Assembly: GCF_014899185.1 (NCBI RefSeq)
Contig: NZ_CP045201.1
Span: forward strand, 3,883,501 to 3,947,500
Reading direction: 5' to 3'
Length of the DNA stretch: 64,000 nucleotides
Origin: Pseudooceanicola spongiae
Lineage (GTDB): Bacteria > Pseudomonadota > Alphaproteobacteria > Rhodobacterales > Rhodobacteraceae
Shown: piece by piece, positions 36,804 through 46,018 of the stretch
Layout: each line of letters starts with the position of its first letter
Position numbering within the stretch: the first letter of the stretch is position 1
Notes under the pieces: generated by a model
Told to the model about the DNA's origin: nothing
Database searches by the model: none
The model's input: only the letters and a program-made list of their open reading frames with translations
Position numbers and translations under genes: made by a program

Positions 36804-38753
36804 TCAGTCGCGCAGCAGGGCGGTGCGGGCGGCGGTGTCGTTGAAGGTGAGGCCAAGGGCGGCGCAGGTCGCCTCAAGCGCGGTGAAGTCGCCGCGGGCG
36901 ATGGCGTCGGCATCGGCGGTGAGGACCTGCGCGCCGCTCTCGGCCAAGGTCTGCAGGCGGTCGTCATAGGCGGCGCAGAAGGGCTGCCAGAACTCGGTGC
37001 TGGTGGAGTGGCGGCGCATGAAGCTGGCACTGGCGAGCGAGGTCAGCACATCGGCGCGGGTGCGGCGGACGATCAGCCACGTGGCGCCGGGAAAGGCGCG
37101 GGCGAACATCGGCCAGAGCAGGGTGAGCTTGGGGTCCTTGAAAGCCCAGGGGGTGGTGCCGTCGTAGCCCTCATCGCGGATGGCGGTGATCAGGCGGTGG
37201 GCAAGGTCGGGACAGGGCGGCAGCGCCTCGGTTCTGGGCAGAGGCATGACGCCGCGCGGATCGACCCCAAGCGCGCGCAGGATGCCCTTGAGGTGGGTGT
37301 CGCGCAGCCGCCGGTTCTCGTAGTAGCCCTGCGGGTTGTCGGCGTTGCCGGGGATCGTCTGCCCCAGCCAGAGGCCCTGCGCAGCCAGCAGGCGCATTAC
37401 CATCGAGGTGCCGGAACGCGGCAGGCCGCAGACGAACAGAGGACGCTCGGGCGCGGGCCGCTGCAGGTTCGGCGCGGGCAGCGCGACCGGCGGGCGCTGG
37501 TTCCAGTTTGCCGTGGCTTGCGTGATCCAATGGCCAAGGGCGCGGGCCGAGAGGTCGGGTTTCGGCAGGGTCTCTGCGCTGGCAAAGACCGTTGCCGCGT
37601 CGCGTTCCGGCCCCCAGTACCAATGCGCGGTGCGGTTCATGATTGCCAGCAGTGGCACGCCGGAAAACCCCGCCATGTGCCAGTTGGCACTGTCGACCGA
37701 GATCACCCCGGCGAGGGGGCGGATCATGTCGATGGTCGCGACCGGGTTGCGGGTGAGGTCGGCCATAGGCACGGCGCAGCGGCCATCGGCGATCAGCAGG
37801 GCGCGCTCTTCGTCGGTCAGGTCGAACTGCAGGGCGAGGTAGCGCGCGCCGCGTGGCAGCATGTCGAGCAGGAAGGGCAGGGGGATGTGACGCTCCTCCC
37901 GCCGGTTCTGGCCGGAGCCGCCGCGCCAGCACAGGCCAAAGACCGGGCCGTCGAAGGCATGGCGCGTGGGGGTGTCGAGCGTCACGCTGAGGGCGACGCG
38001 GCCCGTGCGGCGATAGGTGCGGGCGATGAAATCAGCCGCCAGATGCGCGGCAGGCGGGGGTGTCGTGTCGGGCAGCTTGTCGGCGGGGACAAAGCGCGCC
38101 TGTGGGAAATAGCGCTGGATCAGGGGCGCGTATTTGGCAAGGCCGGTGAAGGTGGAACGGGCATGTGCGCCCTCGGCCCGGATATGGGCGAGGTGGAACA
38201 GCACATCGCCGAGGCCCTGTTCTAGCACGATCAGGGGCGCATCCTCGGCAGGATCGGCCGACAGGGGCGCGTGGGCGACGCGGGCGGGCAGCACGCGGGG
38301 GAAGTTGATCGCGCCATGTCGGTGGGCATAGAGGGCCAGGCCCAGAGAATAGCGGCGGGCCCAGATCTCGTGCAGGCCGGCGGAGGTGCGGAAATCGGCC
38401 AGCTCGCGCGCGCCGTTGCTGGGGGATTTGCGCAGACGGCGGGCGGTGGCGGGATCGCGCAGGCGCAGCGACAGCCGATAGCGCATCGGCGTCCAGAGCG
38501 CGGGCGGCAGGCTGGCGTTGAGCAGACGTGCCGCGGCAAGATCGCCCTGTTGAAACAGCGCACAGCCAAGCTGGAGGTATTGCAGCGCCTCGCGCTCCGG
38601 CTTTGGCATGTGCTCTAGATCTGGCGCGGCCAGCAGGGGCGCGATCACCTGCCAGCATTTCGAGATCTGGCCGACGGTGAAATGGGCGCGGGCCGTGTCG
38701 ATCGGGCCGGTCAGGGGGCTGGGGCGAGTGGTCTGTGCTGTTGCGCCGGTCAT
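36804..38753 (-). CDS. Glycosyltransferase-9-like / sulfotransferase fusion protein
   Basis: 649 residues. Residues ~1-150 form a helical TPR-like region. Residues ~175-400 resemble the heptosyltransferase (GT9) fold: IVLEQGLGDVLFHLAHIRAE and GVISVDSANWHMAGFSGVPL. Residues ~425-645 are a sulfotransferase with PAPS loop VCGLPRSGTSMVMRLL and GYYENRRLRD. No signal peptide is seen. It probably modifies a surface glycan, like the large protein at 1037. The frame is far from other glycan genes, so its target is unknown. Confidence 0.8.
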   Translation of the reverse strand: MTGATAQTTRPSPLTGPIDTARAHFTVGQISKCWQVIAPLLAAPDLEHMPKPEREALQYLQLGCALFQQGDLAAARLLNASLPPALWTPMRYRLSLRLRDPATARRLRKSPSNGARELADFRTSAGLHEIWARRYSLGLALYAHRHGAINFPRVLPARVAHAPLSADPAEDAPLIVLEQGLGDVLFHLAHIRAEGAHARSTFTGLAKYAPLIQRYFPQARFVPADKLPDTTPPPAAHLAADFIARTYRRTGRVALSVTLDTPTRHAFDGPVFGLCWRGGSGQNRREERHIPLPFLLDMLPRGARYLALQFDLTDEERALLIADGRCAVPMADLTRNPVATIDMIRPLAGVISVDSANWHMAGFSGVPLLAIMNRTAHWYWGPERDAATVFASAETLPKPDLSARALGHWITQATANWNQRPPVALPAPNLQRPAPERPLFVCGLPRSGTSMVMRLLAAQGLWLGQTIPGNADNPQGYYENRRLRDTHLKGILRALGVDPRGVMPLPRTEALPPCPDLAHRLITAIRDEGYDGTTPWAFKDPKLTLLWPMFARAFPGATWLIVRRTRADVLTSLASASFMRRHSTSTEFWQPFCAAYDDRLQTLAESGAQVLTADADAIARGDFTALEATCAALGLTFNDTAARTALLRD

Positions 38754-38892
38754 TGCGCTTGGTGACGGCAGAGGGGGATGATCTGCATCTCGCGGCTCCC
38801 GGGGGGGGCGCAGCGCGTGCGCGCTGCAACTGGCACAGGCCTATGCCCTCGGAGGGGTGTCGCGCAAGGCGTTGGCTCGATTTGTCGCTATC

Positions 38893-39825
38893 CTAGGGCA
38901 GGACGCTGAGCCAGAACCAGACGGTGAACAGGCAGACCCCCGTTGCGATCAGCAGCGACGAGGCGGCAGAGCGTTTGCCGCGATCATAGAGGTTTGCGAA
39001 GACGTAGGTGTTGATCCCCGGCGCAACCGAGGCGGTCAGCACGGCGGAGCGGAAGGCGTCGCGATCCAGCCCGCCGAGGCTGCCGAAGATCCATGTCAGG
39101 GCCGGATGCACCATCAGGGTGATCAGGCAGATCATGCCGATCAGGCGCCAGTCGCCCTCAAGCTTGTATTGCACCAGCACGCCACCGACGGCGAACAGCG
39201 CGCTCGGCAGGGCGGCGCGGGCGATCATGTCCAGCGCCTCGGCCACGGGGGCAGGGATGTAGAGGTGCGTGAGGTTGACGATGAAGCCGAGGAACAGCGC
39301 CACCACCAGCGGGTTCGACAGGATCTGGCGGATGATCCGGCGGATCAGCGACAGCACGGGCAGGCCGGTGCCGCCGGCGCGGACATACTCCATCGAGACG
39401 ATGCCGATGACATAGCAGATCGGCGCGTGGACCGAGATGATGGCGAAGTTGGCGCCAAGGGCGTCGGGGCCGAAGGCGCGTTCGGTGATCGGCACGCCCA
39501 GCATCATCGAGTTCGAGAACAGGCAGCAGAACCCGATGACGACGCTGTCCTGCGCATCGCGCCCCAGCAAACGCGCGCCCACCAGCCCCAGCACGAAGCA
39601 GATGATGGCGGCGGTATAAAAGCTGATCAGCAGCGGCGCGTGAAACTGTGCGCCGATGTCGAAGGTGCTGATGGCGCGGAACAGCAGACAGGGAAAGGCG
39701 AAGTTCTGCGTGAAGGAGAGCAATCCCTCGACCGCCGACATTTTCAGCAGGCGCATCCGCGTCGTGACGTAGCCCGCGCCGATGATCAGGAAGACCGGCA
39801 GGACAATGTTGAAAAGCGCGCTCAT
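38893..39825 (-). CDS. AEC family transporter
   Basis: 310 residues, ten hydrophobic segments. It starts MSALFNIVLPVFLIIGAGYV and includes PCLLFRAISTFDIG and SNPLVVALFLGFIVNLTHLY, the auxin-efflux-carrier (AEC/PIN-like) pattern. It probably exports a small organic acid; the substrate is unknown. It is the last gene of a minus-strand row that starts with dacA. Confidence 0.9.
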   Translation of the reverse strand: MSALFNIVLPVFLIIGAGYVTTRMRLLKMSAVEGLLSFTQNFAFPCLLFRAISTFDIGAQFHAPLLISFYTAAIICFVLGLVGARLLGRDAQDSVVIGFCCLFSNSMMLGVPITERAFGPDALGANFAIISVHAPICYVIGIVSMEYVRAGGTGLPVLSLIRRIIRQILSNPLVVALFLGFIVNLTHLYIPAPVAEALDMIARAALPSALFAVGGVLVQYKLEGDWRLIGMICLITLMVHPALTWIFGSLGGLDRDAFRSAVLTASVAPGINTYVFANLYDRGKRSAASSLLIATGVCLFTVWFWLSVLP

Positions 39826-39843
39826 CCCCGGCGCGCCGGGGCG

Positions 39844-40641
39844 TCAGATCTCATAGGTGATCTGCATGCCGTCAAAAGCGGGGGTGATATGGGCGGGGGT
39901 CTCGGCCTCGAGCGTGTCATAGTCGAGGTCGATGTGCATGTTGGTCAGCACGGCGCGTTCGGGGGCGGCGCGCTCGATCCATTGCAGGGACTGCTCCAGA
40001 TGAGAATGCGTCGGGTGCGGCGTGCGGCGCAGGGTGTCGAGGATCCAGCAGTCGAGGCCAGCGCAGGCCTCCCACGCCTCATCGCTCATTTCGGCGACGT
40101 CGGGCAGGTAGGCGAGGTCGCGCACCCGAAAGCCGAGCGCGTCGATGGAGCCGTGGTTGACCCGGAAGGGTAGCAGGGTGATCGCGCCACCGGCCCCATC
40201 GATGGTGAAGGCGCCCGCGATCGTCTGCATGTCGAGGATCGGCGGATAGGGAGAGCCCTCTGGCTGCTCGAAGGCATAGCCGAAGCGGGCAAACAGCGCC
40301 TCTTGCGTGTCGTCATCTGCCCAGACGGGCAGGCGCTTGCGGGTGTTGAAAACAATCTGGCGCAGGTCGTCGATGCCATGCACGTGGTCGGCGTGGGAAT
40401 GGGTGTAGGCGACGGCGTCGAGCGCACCGATCCCGGCATCGAGCAGCTGCGCGCGCATGTCGGGCGAGGTGTCGACCAGCACGCGGGTGGTGCCGCCCTC
40501 GCGTTCCTGTTCGATCAGGATGGAGCAGCGGCGGCGGGCGTTCTTGGGGTTCGTCGGGTCGCAATCGCCCCAGTGCCCGCCGAGGCGTGGCACCCCACCG
40601 GAGGAGCCGCAGCCGAGGATGGTGATACGCAGCGTGCCCAT
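39844..40641 (-). CDS. MBL-fold metallohydrolase (PhnP-like)
   Basis: 265 residues. ILGCGSSGGVPRLGGHWG followed by the zinc motif THSHADHVHGIDDLR and later RVNHGSIDALGFRV and TNMHIDLDYDTL match the PhnP/YcbJ-like MBL group of phosphodiesterases. The gene overlaps tatD by 1 base (TGATG). Its regular place after tatD in Rhodobacterales suggests nucleotide or nucleic-acid work rather than phosphonate use. Confidence 0.88.
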   Translation of the reverse strand: MGTLRITILGCGSSGGVPRLGGHWGDCDPTNPKNARRRCSILIEQEREGGTTRVLVDTSPDMRAQLLDAGIGALDAVAYTHSHADHVHGIDDLRQIVFNTRKRLPVWADDDTQEALFARFGYAFEQPEGSPYPPILDMQTIAGAFTIDGAGGAITLLPFRVNHGSIDALGFRVRDLAYLPDVAEMSDEAWEACAGLDCWILDTLRRTPHPTHSHLEQSLQWIERAAPERAVLTNMHIDLDYDTLEAETPAHITPAFDGMQITYEI

Positions 40642-41447
40642 CAGGCGGCCTCCTGCCAGTTTGCCGCCTTGGCGAAGAGGCGGTCGAAGTTGGCCTGCGT
40701 CTGGGCGGCGAAATCGGCGTAGTCGAGGCCGAAGACCTCGGCCCCGACGCGGGCGGTATGGGCGGTGAAGGCGGGCTCGTTACGCTTGCCGCGATGCGGC
40801 GGCGGCGCGAGGTAGGGGCTGTCGGTCTCCACGAGGATCCGCTCGATCGGGGCTGCGGCGAAGATCTCGCGCAGGTCTTTTGAGCGGGGGAAGGCCGAGA
40901 TGCCGGACATCGAGAGGTAAAAGCCGAGGTTCAGCGCCGCTTCGGCCAGTGCGGCGGTCGAGGAGAAGCAGTGCATGACGCAGCCGAAGGCGCCGTTGGC
41001 GTGTTCCTCGGCCAAGATACGCGCCATGTCGTCATCGGCATCGCGGGCGTGGATCACCAACGGCAGGCCGGTGGCATGGGCGGCGGCGCAGTGGATGCGC
41101 AGGCTGTCCTGCTGCGCGGCGGCGCTTTCGGCGGTGTAGTGGTAATCGAGGCCGGTTTCGCCGATGGCGACGAATTTCGGGTGCCTGGACATCTCGACCA
41201 GCTGGTCGAAGGTGGCCATGGGCTCTTCGGCGACCGACATCGGGTGGGTCGCGGCGGCGTAGAAGACGGGGGCGTGGGCCTCGGCAATGGCGCGCACGGC
41301 GGGTTCGTTCTTCAGCTTGGTGCAGATCGAGACCATGCGCGTCACCCCGGCCTCGGCGGCGCGGGCGATGACCTGATCCAGTTCGCCTGCGAAATCGGGG
41401 AAGTCCAGGTGGCAATGGCTGTCGGTGATCTGCGGCGTATGGGTCAT
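40641..41447 (-). CDS. tatD: TatD family metal-dependent deoxyribonuclease
   Basis: 268 residues, TIM-barrel. ITDSHCHLDFPDF (first two ligands), AIGETGLDYHYTAESAAAQQ (Glu ligand), LPLVIHARDADDD (His), GCVMHCFSS (His) and ILVETDSPYLAPPPHRG (Asp) are all present. It cleaves DNA 3'-5'. It is coupled to the MBL gene by a 1-base overlap and 48 bases after holB. Confidence 0.95.
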   Translation of the reverse strand: MTHTPQITDSHCHLDFPDFAGELDQVIARAAEAGVTRMVSICTKLKNEPAVRAIAEAHAPVFYAAATHPMSVAEEPMATFDQLVEMSRHPKFVAIGETGLDYHYTAESAAAQQDSLRIHCAAAHATGLPLVIHARDADDDMARILAEEHANGAFGCVMHCFSSTAALAEAALNLGFYLSMSGISAFPRSKDLREIFAAAPIERILVETDSPYLAPPPHRGKRNEPAFTAHTARVGAEVFGLDYADFAAQTQANFDRLFAKAANWQEAA

Positions 41448-41495
41448 GTCTGTCCTGCTTGGTGGTTTCGCCGGACGGCCCCTGATCTGGGACGC

Positions 41496-42626
41496 CTAAC
41501 CTCCGGCAGCGGCTTTCTGCAGCCTGAAAACCGTATCTAGGATGAGTGCGGCAGGGTCAAGGTTGACGGCCAGCCCGTGACGCAGACGCGCCCCGATCTC
41601 TTGCGCCTGTGCTGCCCAAAGACGCGCCGAGGCGGGATCCGGGGCCAGACGCATCAGCACCTCGGCTTCGCCCTTGGCCGCTTCGGGCAGGGGCGGCTGG
41701 CCGGTGGCGCCGGTTTTCGCCAGTCGCGCAAGCGCCTGATCCAGCAGGGCGACCATCAGGGCGCGGCGTTCTTCGGCTCCGCGCATTGCCGCCGCTTCGG
41801 CCAGCGCCTGCGCGCGGGTCCGGTCCAGCCGGGGCAGTGAGCCGAGGATGGCGATCCATTCGGCATAGAGCGCGAGGCCGTTGAGGTTGGCCAGACGCAC
41901 CGCCGCCCCGACCGAGCCTTCGGCAAGGGCTGCCATCTGGTCGGGCGCGTCGGTCTGCACCCCGGCCTGATCGAGGGCCTGCTGCATCTGATCGGGTTCC
42001 AGCGGTTTCAGCCGCAGCACCCGACAGCGCGACCGGATCGTCGGCAAAAGGCCCGAGGGCTGGTGCGTGACCAGCAGCAGCGTGGTGCGGGCGGGGGGCT
42101 CTTCCAGCAGTTTCAGCAGGGCGTTGGCGGCGGAGGTGTTCAGCTCGTCCGCGGCATCGACGATGACGACGCGACGGCCGCCATCGGCCGACGATAGCGA
42201 GAAGAAGCCCTTGAGCTTGCGCGCTTCGTCGACGGTGATCTGGTCTTTCAGTCGTTTGGTCTTGTCGTTGTAGCCGCGCCGCAGCACGAACAGCCCTTGT
42301 TCGGAGCCTGCCGCCATGCGCCTGCGGAGGGGGTGATCTGGCGCGATGTCGAGGGTGTCTGCGTGGGGCGCATGCTCCAGCTCGCCGAACATCCCGCCGG
42401 CGATCGGCAGCGGCGTTGCCAGAAGGAAGCGCGCGATGGACCATGCCAGCGTGGCCTTGCCCGAGCCACGCGGGCCGGTGATCATCCAGCCGTGGTGCAG
42501 GCGCTCGGAGTTGTAGGCCTCAAGAAACTCCTGCTCGGCACCCTGCTGCCCGATCAGGCGGAGGGTGTCGCGCGGATGCGGCGCGCCATCGACGACGTCG
42601 GGTTCTGGAAGGGTGTCGTCGCTCAT
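41496..42626 (-). CDS. holB: DNA polymerase III subunit delta prime
   Basis: 376 residues. AAA+ clamp-loader domain with Walker A GPRGSGKATLAW, a degenerate Walker B VVIVDAADELN and sensor region LLLVTHQPSGLLPTIRSRCR. The C-terminal collar domain follows. It forms part of the clamp loader. The ATG overlaps the tmk stop by 4 bases, so it is translated with tmk. Confidence 0.95.
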   Translation of the reverse strand: MSDDTLPEPDVVDGAPHPRDTLRLIGQQGAEQEFLEAYNSERLHHGWMITGPRGSGKATLAWSIARFLLATPLPIAGGMFGELEHAPHADTLDIAPDHPLRRRMAAGSEQGLFVLRRGYNDKTKRLKDQITVDEARKLKGFFSLSSADGGRRVVIVDAADELNTSAANALLKLLEEPPARTTLLLVTHQPSGLLPTIRSRCRVLRLKPLEPDQMQQALDQAGVQTDAPDQMAALAEGSVGAAVRLANLNGLALYAEWIAILGSLPRLDRTRAQALAEAAAMRGAEERRALMVALLDQALARLAKTGATGQPPLPEAAKGEAEVLMRLAPDPASARLWAAQAQEIGARLRHGLAVNLDPAALILDTVFRLQKAAAGG

Positions 42627-43258
42627 ACTTGTGCCGGTCCGAAAAGCTCGGGCAGGCGGGCGTGCAGGCGGGCCGCGACCTCAGCTGCCGTGCCGGTGCC
42701 GTCGATGGTGCGAAAGCGGTCGGGCGCTGCGGCGGCGAGGGCGAGGAAGCCCTTGCGCATGGCTTTTTGCAGATCGGCGCCGAAGCCCTCGAACCGTTCC
42801 TCGGAGCCTTTGCGCGACAGGGCGCGGGACAGGCCGACCTCGGGGTCCATGTCGATCAGCACGGTGATGTCGGGTTCGCGGCCGATCATCAGGCTGTGCA
42901 GCTGGTCCACGGTGTCGCGCAAATCGCCGCGCGATAGGCCCTGATAGACGCGGGTGCTGTCGGCAAAGCGATCACAGATCACCACGGCGCCGCGCGCCAG
43001 AGCGGGCTGGATCGTGCGCTCCAGATGGTCGCGGCGGGCGGCGGTGAACAACAGGATCTCGGTCTCGGCAGACCAGCGGTCGGGTTCGCCTTGCAGGACC
43101 AGCGCGCGGATCTCCTCGGCGCCCGGCGATCCGCCGGGTTCACGGGTCAGCACGACGTCGCGCCCCAGATCCCGCAGGGCAGCGGCCAGCTGCCGCGCCT
43201 GCGTGGATTTGCCGGAGCCGTCGATGCCCTCAAAGGACAGGAACAGGCCGTTGGTCAT
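42623..43258 (-). CDS. tmk: Thymidylate kinase
   Basis: 211 residues. P-loop FEGIDGSGKSTQARQLA, the DR motif in TREPGGSPGAEEIR, CDRFADSTRVYQG and a lid region rich in Arg. It phosphorylates dTMP to dTDP. It lies 2 bases downstream of dacA and 4 bases into holB, in one operon. Confidence 0.97.
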   Translation of the reverse strand: MTNGLFLSFEGIDGSGKSTQARQLAAALRDLGRDVVLTREPGGSPGAEEIRALVLQGEPDRWSAETEILLFTAARRDHLERTIQPALARGAVVICDRFADSTRVYQGLSRGDLRDTVDQLHSLMIGREPDITVLIDMDPEVGLSRALSRKGSEERFEGFGADLQKAMRKGFLALAAAAPDRFRTIDGTGTAAEVAARLHARLPELFGPAQV

Positions 43259-43260
43259 GC

Positions 43261-44469
43261 TCAGGAGGTGGCCCCGGTGGTGGCTTCGGGCGTCGCGGCC
43301 TCTTCAGGACCTTCGTTCATGCGGCGCATCAGGTAACGCGCGGCGCTTTGCACCTTGGTCATGAAACCGCCGTAGGAGACTTCTTCTGCGGCGACCAGAG
43401 GAACGCGCATTTCGGGCAGGCCCTCGGGCTTCATCACCAGCTGGCCGATCTCCTGGCCGGCCGCGATCGGCGCGGCGAGGGGGCTGTTGTAGACCACTTC
43501 GGAGGGGATGCCCTGCTGCGACAGGAAGGGCACCAGCGTCACCAGATCCTGCGCCACGGTCAGGCCGACATCGGGTTTGCTGCCCTGAAAGACGGAGGCG
43601 CGGGTCACGACGGTGCCCTTCGGAATCACGGTGCTTTCCTTGAACTGGCGAAAGGCCCAGTTGACGATGGAGCGGCTTTCCTCAGCCCGGGCCTGCACGG
43701 ACTCAAGACCCGAGACGACGAAGACGACGCGACGGCCATCCTGCTTGGCGCTGCCGACCAGACCATAGCCTGCCTCGGCGGTATGGCCGGTTTTCAGGCC
43801 ATCGGCGCCGATGCCCAGACCCAGCAGCGGGTTGCGGTTGTGCACGTTCTGCGGCGCGCGCCCGTCAAAGGCGTATTCGGTTTCCGAAAACAGCGGGTAG
43901 AAGTCGGGGAAATCCTTGATGATATGGGTCGCGAGCAGCCCCAGATCGCGCACCGACATGCGCTGGTTGTCGTCGGGCCAGCCGTTGGAATTGGCGAAGG
44001 TCGAGTTGGTCATCCCGAGCTCCTGCGCGCGCTTGGTCATGAAGCGGGCGAACCCGGCCTCGGTGCCATCGGGAGAGAGCGCCTCGGCGATCACGGCGCA
44101 GGCGTCATTGCCCGAAAGCACGATGATGCCCTGCAGCAGATCCTGCACTTTTACGTGATCGGTGGTGTCGAGGAACATGGTCGAGCCGCCGTAGTCCATC
44201 GCATGCTGCGAGACGGGCAGTTCCTCGTCCATGCGCAGGCGGCCATCGCGGATCGCCTCGAAAGCGACATAGAGGGTCATCAGTTTCGACATCGACGCCG
44301 GCGGGATCGGCTTGTCCGCATCCTTGGCGAGAAGAACCGTTCCCGTCGTGATATCAACGATATAGGCCGCGCGGGCACTGGTATCGAAGGCCTGTGCCGG
44401 CAGGGTGGAGAGCGCCAGACAGGCGGCGGCAAGAACGCCCATCACAGGGCGCAGAGAGGACAGCTGCAT
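43261..44469 (-). CDS. D-alanyl-D-alanine carboxypeptidase (PBP5/6 family)
   Basis: 402 residues. Signal peptide (VMGVLAAACLALSTLPAQA), catalytic SMSK in IPPASMSKLMTLYV, SGN in IVLSGNDACAV, KTG in DGLKTGHTAEAG, and a C-terminal beta domain ending in an amphipathic helix (GGFMTKVQSAARYLMRRMNE) that would attach it to the inner membrane. It trims the terminal D-Ala of peptidoglycan pentapeptides in the periplasm. It is the first gene of the dacA-tmk-holB-tatD-MBL row. Confidence 0.94.
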   Translation of the reverse strand: MQLSSLRPVMGVLAAACLALSTLPAQAFDTSARAAYIVDITTGTVLLAKDADKPIPPASMSKLMTLYVAFEAIRDGRLRMDEELPVSQHAMDYGGSTMFLDTTDHVKVQDLLQGIIVLSGNDACAVIAEALSPDGTEAGFARFMTKRAQELGMTNSTFANSNGWPDDNQRMSVRDLGLLATHIIKDFPDFYPLFSETEYAFDGRAPQNVHNRNPLLGLGIGADGLKTGHTAEAGYGLVGSAKQDGRRVVFVVSGLESVQARAEESRSIVNWAFRQFKESTVIPKGTVVTRASVFQGSKPDVGLTVAQDLVTLVPFLSQQGIPSEVVYNSPLAAPIAAGQEIGQLVMKPEGLPEMRVPLVAAEEVSYGGFMTKVQSAARYLMRRMNEGPEEAATPEATTGATS

Positions 44470-44826
44470 GGACGATTCACTCCTGCTTGGTATTTCGGGT
44501 GCGGGCCTGATGAGCGGCGCGCGCGGTTTTTCTTAGCATAACCGGCCCGGTTCGTAACCGCATAGGCGCGAGAAAAACCAGCCTGCCGTCCGTTTTTGGC
44601 AGGCTTGCGCGTTTGCTTGCCGCCCGGAGTGGCCGGTTCGCCGGGCAGGGGCCTGTGGAGGGGCCTGTTTGCTTAAGTGGAGGGCAGGGGAGGCGCGGTC
44701 CTCTCGCTGGTCTGGCGTCGCAGAGGGCCGTTCATCGCGGTTTGCGACCGGGTGTATCTTTCATTGGTGCCAAGTGCGCCGAACCACTTTCAGAATCAGA
44801 TCCCTGCCGTTAAACGCCATCCAGCC
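44470..44826. other. Intergenic region before tRNA-Ser
   Basis: About 357 bases with no supported gene. The left part holds the dacA upstream region; no clear promoter or hairpin with T-run was recognised. Short frames crossing it (for example 44613-44813) have no recognisable product. Confidence 0.5.
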
Positions 44827-44916
44827 GGAGGAGTGGCAGAGTGGTCTAATGCACCGGTCTTGAAAACCGGCGTGCGTGAGAGCGTACCGTGGGTTCGAAT
44901 CCCACCTCCTCCGCCA
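44827..44916 (+). tRNA. tRNA-Ser(UGA)
   Basis: 90 bases including encoded CCA. Acceptor arms GGAGGAG and CTCCTCC, D-arm GGCAGAGTGGTCTAATGC, anticodon stem CCGGT/ACCGG with loop CTTGAAA giving anticodon UGA, a long variable arm (GCGTGCGTGAGAGCGTAC), T-arm GTGGGTTCGAATCCCAC. The class II long variable arm and anticodon fit serine. It marks the junction between the core genome and the accessory region to the right. Confidence 0.98.
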
Positions 44917-45348
44917 CTATACCTCATAAAATCTTGTTTTATTGGGGAAATTTGCAAGGCAGATTCTCCTACGTGTCATCCGGAGTGTATTGCCGAAAAC
45001 GCTTGAAAGCGCTTCCTGACAGAACTGGTGAGTCCGGGGATGCCGGACGCTTCGACCCGCGCCGGGTCTCATAGAGCGCGCGTTCCGCGCATCATCATTT
45101 CTTCTATCCGCCCAGCATCCGCGACCGTCCCGTTCAAGGGGCGAGCGCCGCGCTGTGCGCGTCGGTTACATCGGGGCCCGTGTCCTCGCCTCCGGCTGCG
45201 GGCCGCACCAGCCCCGCCTTACCCCCTTGATCGAGCCGTTCGCGGTCGCGGGTCGGGCTGCGCCCTCCCCCCCCCTCTGCCCCGCCGAAATCACGGGGTT
45301 TTCGCCGGAGCAGTTGGTGGAGACGCCGCCCAGAGGCGGAGGGGGCAA
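44917..45348. other. Non-coding junction region after tRNA-Ser
   Basis: Starts AT-rich (about 100 bases) and then becomes strongly GC-rich. No integrase gene or direct repeat of the tRNA 3' end was found in it. It probably contains debris from a rearrangement that removed the front of the helicase gene to the right. Confidence 0.45.
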
Positions 45349-45909
45349 GGAGAGCCATTCCAACACGCCGAAGAACGGCGGATCATGTATGTAGCAATGA
45401 CCCGCGCACGCTCAACCGTCACGCTGCTGGCGTCTGAAGCCGAGCCCTCATGCTTCGTTCGGGAACTGGTTGCCGATACGGAGTACGGTCTAGCGACTTC
45501 GGCCGGGTCGATGGCCGCTCATGTTCCTTGAAGCGAATGCGGTGGACGCTTGCTTCCAGTGCCCGCCGGGGATGGCCAAGTATGGTATCGATGTGAGCAC
45601 AATCTCATGTGCAGCAATTACATGCCCGCCTGCAGTCAATGCGGGATTGGGATTCCCACGGTTTCGGGGGCTTCGGGTATCCTCGAGTGCTCACATTGCG
45701 GCGTCAGCCACCATGAATGCCCGAAGTGTTCCGATGGGTGGCTTGTCGAGAGGCATGGACCCTACGGCGATTTCTTCGGCTGCATTCGCTATCCGGATTG
45801 CACAGGAAAGGCCTCTATGTCTGAAATCCTCTCACGCGAGACGGGACAAATTGAGGGGGTGGACGACATTGAGCAGGCCGCTACGAGGCCAAGTGCGAGA
45901 TCAAGATGA
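45349..45909 (+). pseudogene. Truncated UvrD/helicase-IV-like C-terminus with in-frame TGA
   Basis: Only the end of a superfamily I helicase is left: HAEERRIMYVAMTRAR is helicase motif VI of UvrD/HelD-type enzymes, followed by TVTLLASEAEPSCFVRELV and then a cysteine-rich zinc-ribbon tail (ACSQCGIG, LECSHCGVSHHECPKCSDG, GCIRYPDCTGKA). TGA at 45529-45531 interrupts the frame in the first CxxC (VP-stop-SECGGRLL), exactly where a zinc-ligand Cys is expected, so a TGC or TGT to TGA change is likely. The ATPase motifs I-V are absent, so the gene is dead whatever the stop means. Confidence 0.8.
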
Positions 45910-46018
45910 CATCGTGAACAAGCAATTCAGCTCGTCAAATTGCCCGCGACGCCGAGACAAGGGTTGATTTCCAACCGGCCTCGGACAAACAAGAGCAGAA
46001 ATAGAGAAAGGAAAATCA

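Noticed and set aside
36741-40173. Plus-strand frames opposite the sulfotransferase fusion and AEC genes
   Set aside because: Shadows of minus-strand genes with clear motifs; no independent features.
44917-45348. Integrase or att duplication next to tRNA-Ser
   Set aside because: No tyrosine-recombinase motif and no repeat of the tRNA 3' end were found within the window, so the island boundary rests on content alone.
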